Source of the DNA: Clostridia bacterium
GTDB lineage: Bacteria; Bacillota; Clostridia; Christensenellales; Borkfalkiaceae
Length of the DNA: 15,419 bases
NCBI GenBank assembly: GCA_021205485.1
Contig: JAJPXK010000155.1
Span: 1-15,419 of the forward strand
Direction of reading: 5' to 3'
Part shown: positions 15,142 to 15,419 of the stretch, in pieces
Layout of the letters: each line of letters begins with the position of its first letter
Numbering within the stretch: the stretch's first letter is position 1
Translations under genes and position numbers: made by a program
Notes under the pieces: model-generated
Databases searched by the model: none
The model's input: only the letters and a program-made list of their open reading frames with translations
Told to the model about the DNA's origin: nothing

Positions 15142-15419
15142 TTATACCTCTGCACCCGAAAGTCCCGAAGAAAAGCAGGTATCCTGCTTGTTCTGAAAAT
15201 GCACCGCATTTTCCTCGTTTTCGCACATTTTTGCGAAAACCTTATCCTGCTTGAAATCTGCAAAAATCTTTTCGCTTTTTTTCTTTGCTTTGGCTATTTC
15301 TTTTTTGCTTCCTACAGACACCTTGTCTATGCGTTCCTGCGCTTTTTTACAAAACCTTTCATTTATGTCTATCCCGATATATTCTCTGCCGAAACGCTTT
15401 GCTACAGCACCCGTCGTTC
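15142..15419 (-). CDS. C-terminal end of a beta-class DNA adenine/N4-cytosine methyltransferase (runs off the right edge)
   Basis: Reading the minus strand from the window edge gives 92 codons ending at the TAA at 15142-15144. The frame begins TTGAVAKRFGREYIGIDINE and then RFCKKAQERI, the cofactor-binding motif I (usually F-x-G-SGTT) followed by the 'YIGID' strand. In beta-class methyltransferases this motif lies near the C-terminus and the DPPY catalytic motif lies N-terminal, here outside the window. The last 55 residues are a charged, low-complexity tail encoded by sequence full of inverted repeats, which suggests the tail is shaped by a DNA site rather than by protein function. Such solitary methyltransferase genes are common beside relaxase genes in clostridial elements and may protect the element on entry into a new host. 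Adenine-N6 or cytosine-N4 specificity cannot be decided from this fragment. Confidence 0.8.
   Translation of the reverse strand, partial: TTGAVAKRFGREYIGIDINERFCKKAQERIDKVSVGSKKEIAKAKKKSEKIFADFKQDKVFAKMCENEENAVHFQNKQDTCFSSGLSGAEV
15173..15253. repeat. Cluster of three inverted repeats and an 11-bp direct repeat: candidate oriT
   Basis: Three perfect inverted repeats follow one another: AAGCAGG/CCTGCTT (15173-15189, 3-base loop), GAAAATGC/GCATTTTC (15195-15213, 3-base loop) and GTTTTCGCA/TGCGAAAAC (15217-15240, 6-base loop). TATCCTGCTTG occurs directly repeated at 15180-15190 and 15243-15253. The cluster lies 35 to 115 bp upstream of the accessory and relaxase genes, where origins of transfer of mobilisable elements commonly sit, and it lies inside the methyltransferase reading frame. 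The repeats are seen directly; the oriT role is inference. Confidence 0.5.

Larger units (their letters stand above)
1..15419. mobile_element. Part of a clostridial conjugative or mobilisable element carrying a defence cargo operon
   Basis: A relaxosome and coupling module (14668-15138 accessory protein, 13327-14652 relaxase, 11807-13330 coupling protein) is followed directly by a seven-gene defence operon. After that come non-coding repeats and a small DUF6291-like gene of a type often seen in phages and mobile elements. Neither element end, integrase nor attachment site is inside the window, so boundaries are unknown. The truncated coupling protein suggests the element may be degraded, or mobilisable only with help. 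Calling it a mobile element follows from the relaxase and coupling protein; its exact class (ICE, IME or plasmid) cannot be decided here. Confidence 0.6.

Noticed and set aside
1..15419. CRISPR array, tRNA, rRNA or insertion sequence
   Set aside because: I saw no regularly spaced repeats, no cloverleaf or rRNA-like sequence and no transposase reading frame on either strand.

Overview
The window looks like part of a low-GC Bacillota (Clostridia-type) genome. The DNA is AT-rich, Shine-Dalgarno sites are purine-rich, and the conjugation proteins (a VirD4-like coupling protein and a MobL-like relaxase) resemble those of clostridial integrative elements. Every gene I can support lies on the minus strand, so the window reads from its right end to its left end. 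No rRNA, tRNA, CRISPR array, transposase or integrase is visible.

Right part (about 11807-15419): a mobilisation module. In transcription order it holds the 3' end of a beta-class DNA methyltransferase gene, a small putative relaxosome accessory protein, a MobL-type relaxase, and a VirD4/TraG-type coupling protein. Genes are tightly packed, and the coupling protein starts at a TTG that overlaps the relaxase stop. Three perfect inverted repeats and an 11-bp direct repeat sit in the 3' end of the methyltransferase gene, just upstream of the relaxosome genes, and are a candidate oriT. The coupling protein stops early, at residue 507, shortly after its Walker B motif, exactly where the next module begins. 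A rho-independent terminator follows it.

Central part (900-11514): a seven-gene defence operon. It has its own extended -10 promoter (about 11571-11599) with a dyad symmetry in the spacer. Gene order is: GHKL (MutL/MORC-like) ATPase; Z1-domain superfamily II helicase-like ATPase; PD-(D/E)XK (DUF4420-type) nuclease; AIPR-family protein; C5-cytosine DNA methyltransferase; Vsr endonuclease; and a 469-residue unrecognised protein with a central coiled coil and a C-terminal region resembling a HicA/dsRBD-like fold. Gaps within the operon are 1-5 bp or small overlaps, except 26 bp before the last gene. As I recall, the ATPase/Z1/nuclease/methyltransferase combination matches a restriction-modification-like operon class predicted by Iyer, Abhiman and Aravind (2008) from MutL/MORC-like ATPases. 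The last gene is the least explained part. My working model is that the GHKL ATPase and the Z1 motor sense or remodel DNA and license the PD-(D/E)XK and possibly AIPR proteins to cut. The cytosine methyltransferase would mark self DNA, and Vsr would repair the T:G mismatches that 5-methylcytosine deamination causes at those sites.

Left part (1-899): a probable terminator for the defence operon, a 735-bp AT-rich non-coding stretch with several perfect inverted repeats and one perfect DnaA-box 9-mer, and the start of a small DUF6291-like gene that runs off the window. The missing C-terminus of the coupling protein is not present on this side of the cargo, so the cargo did not simply split the gene within this window.
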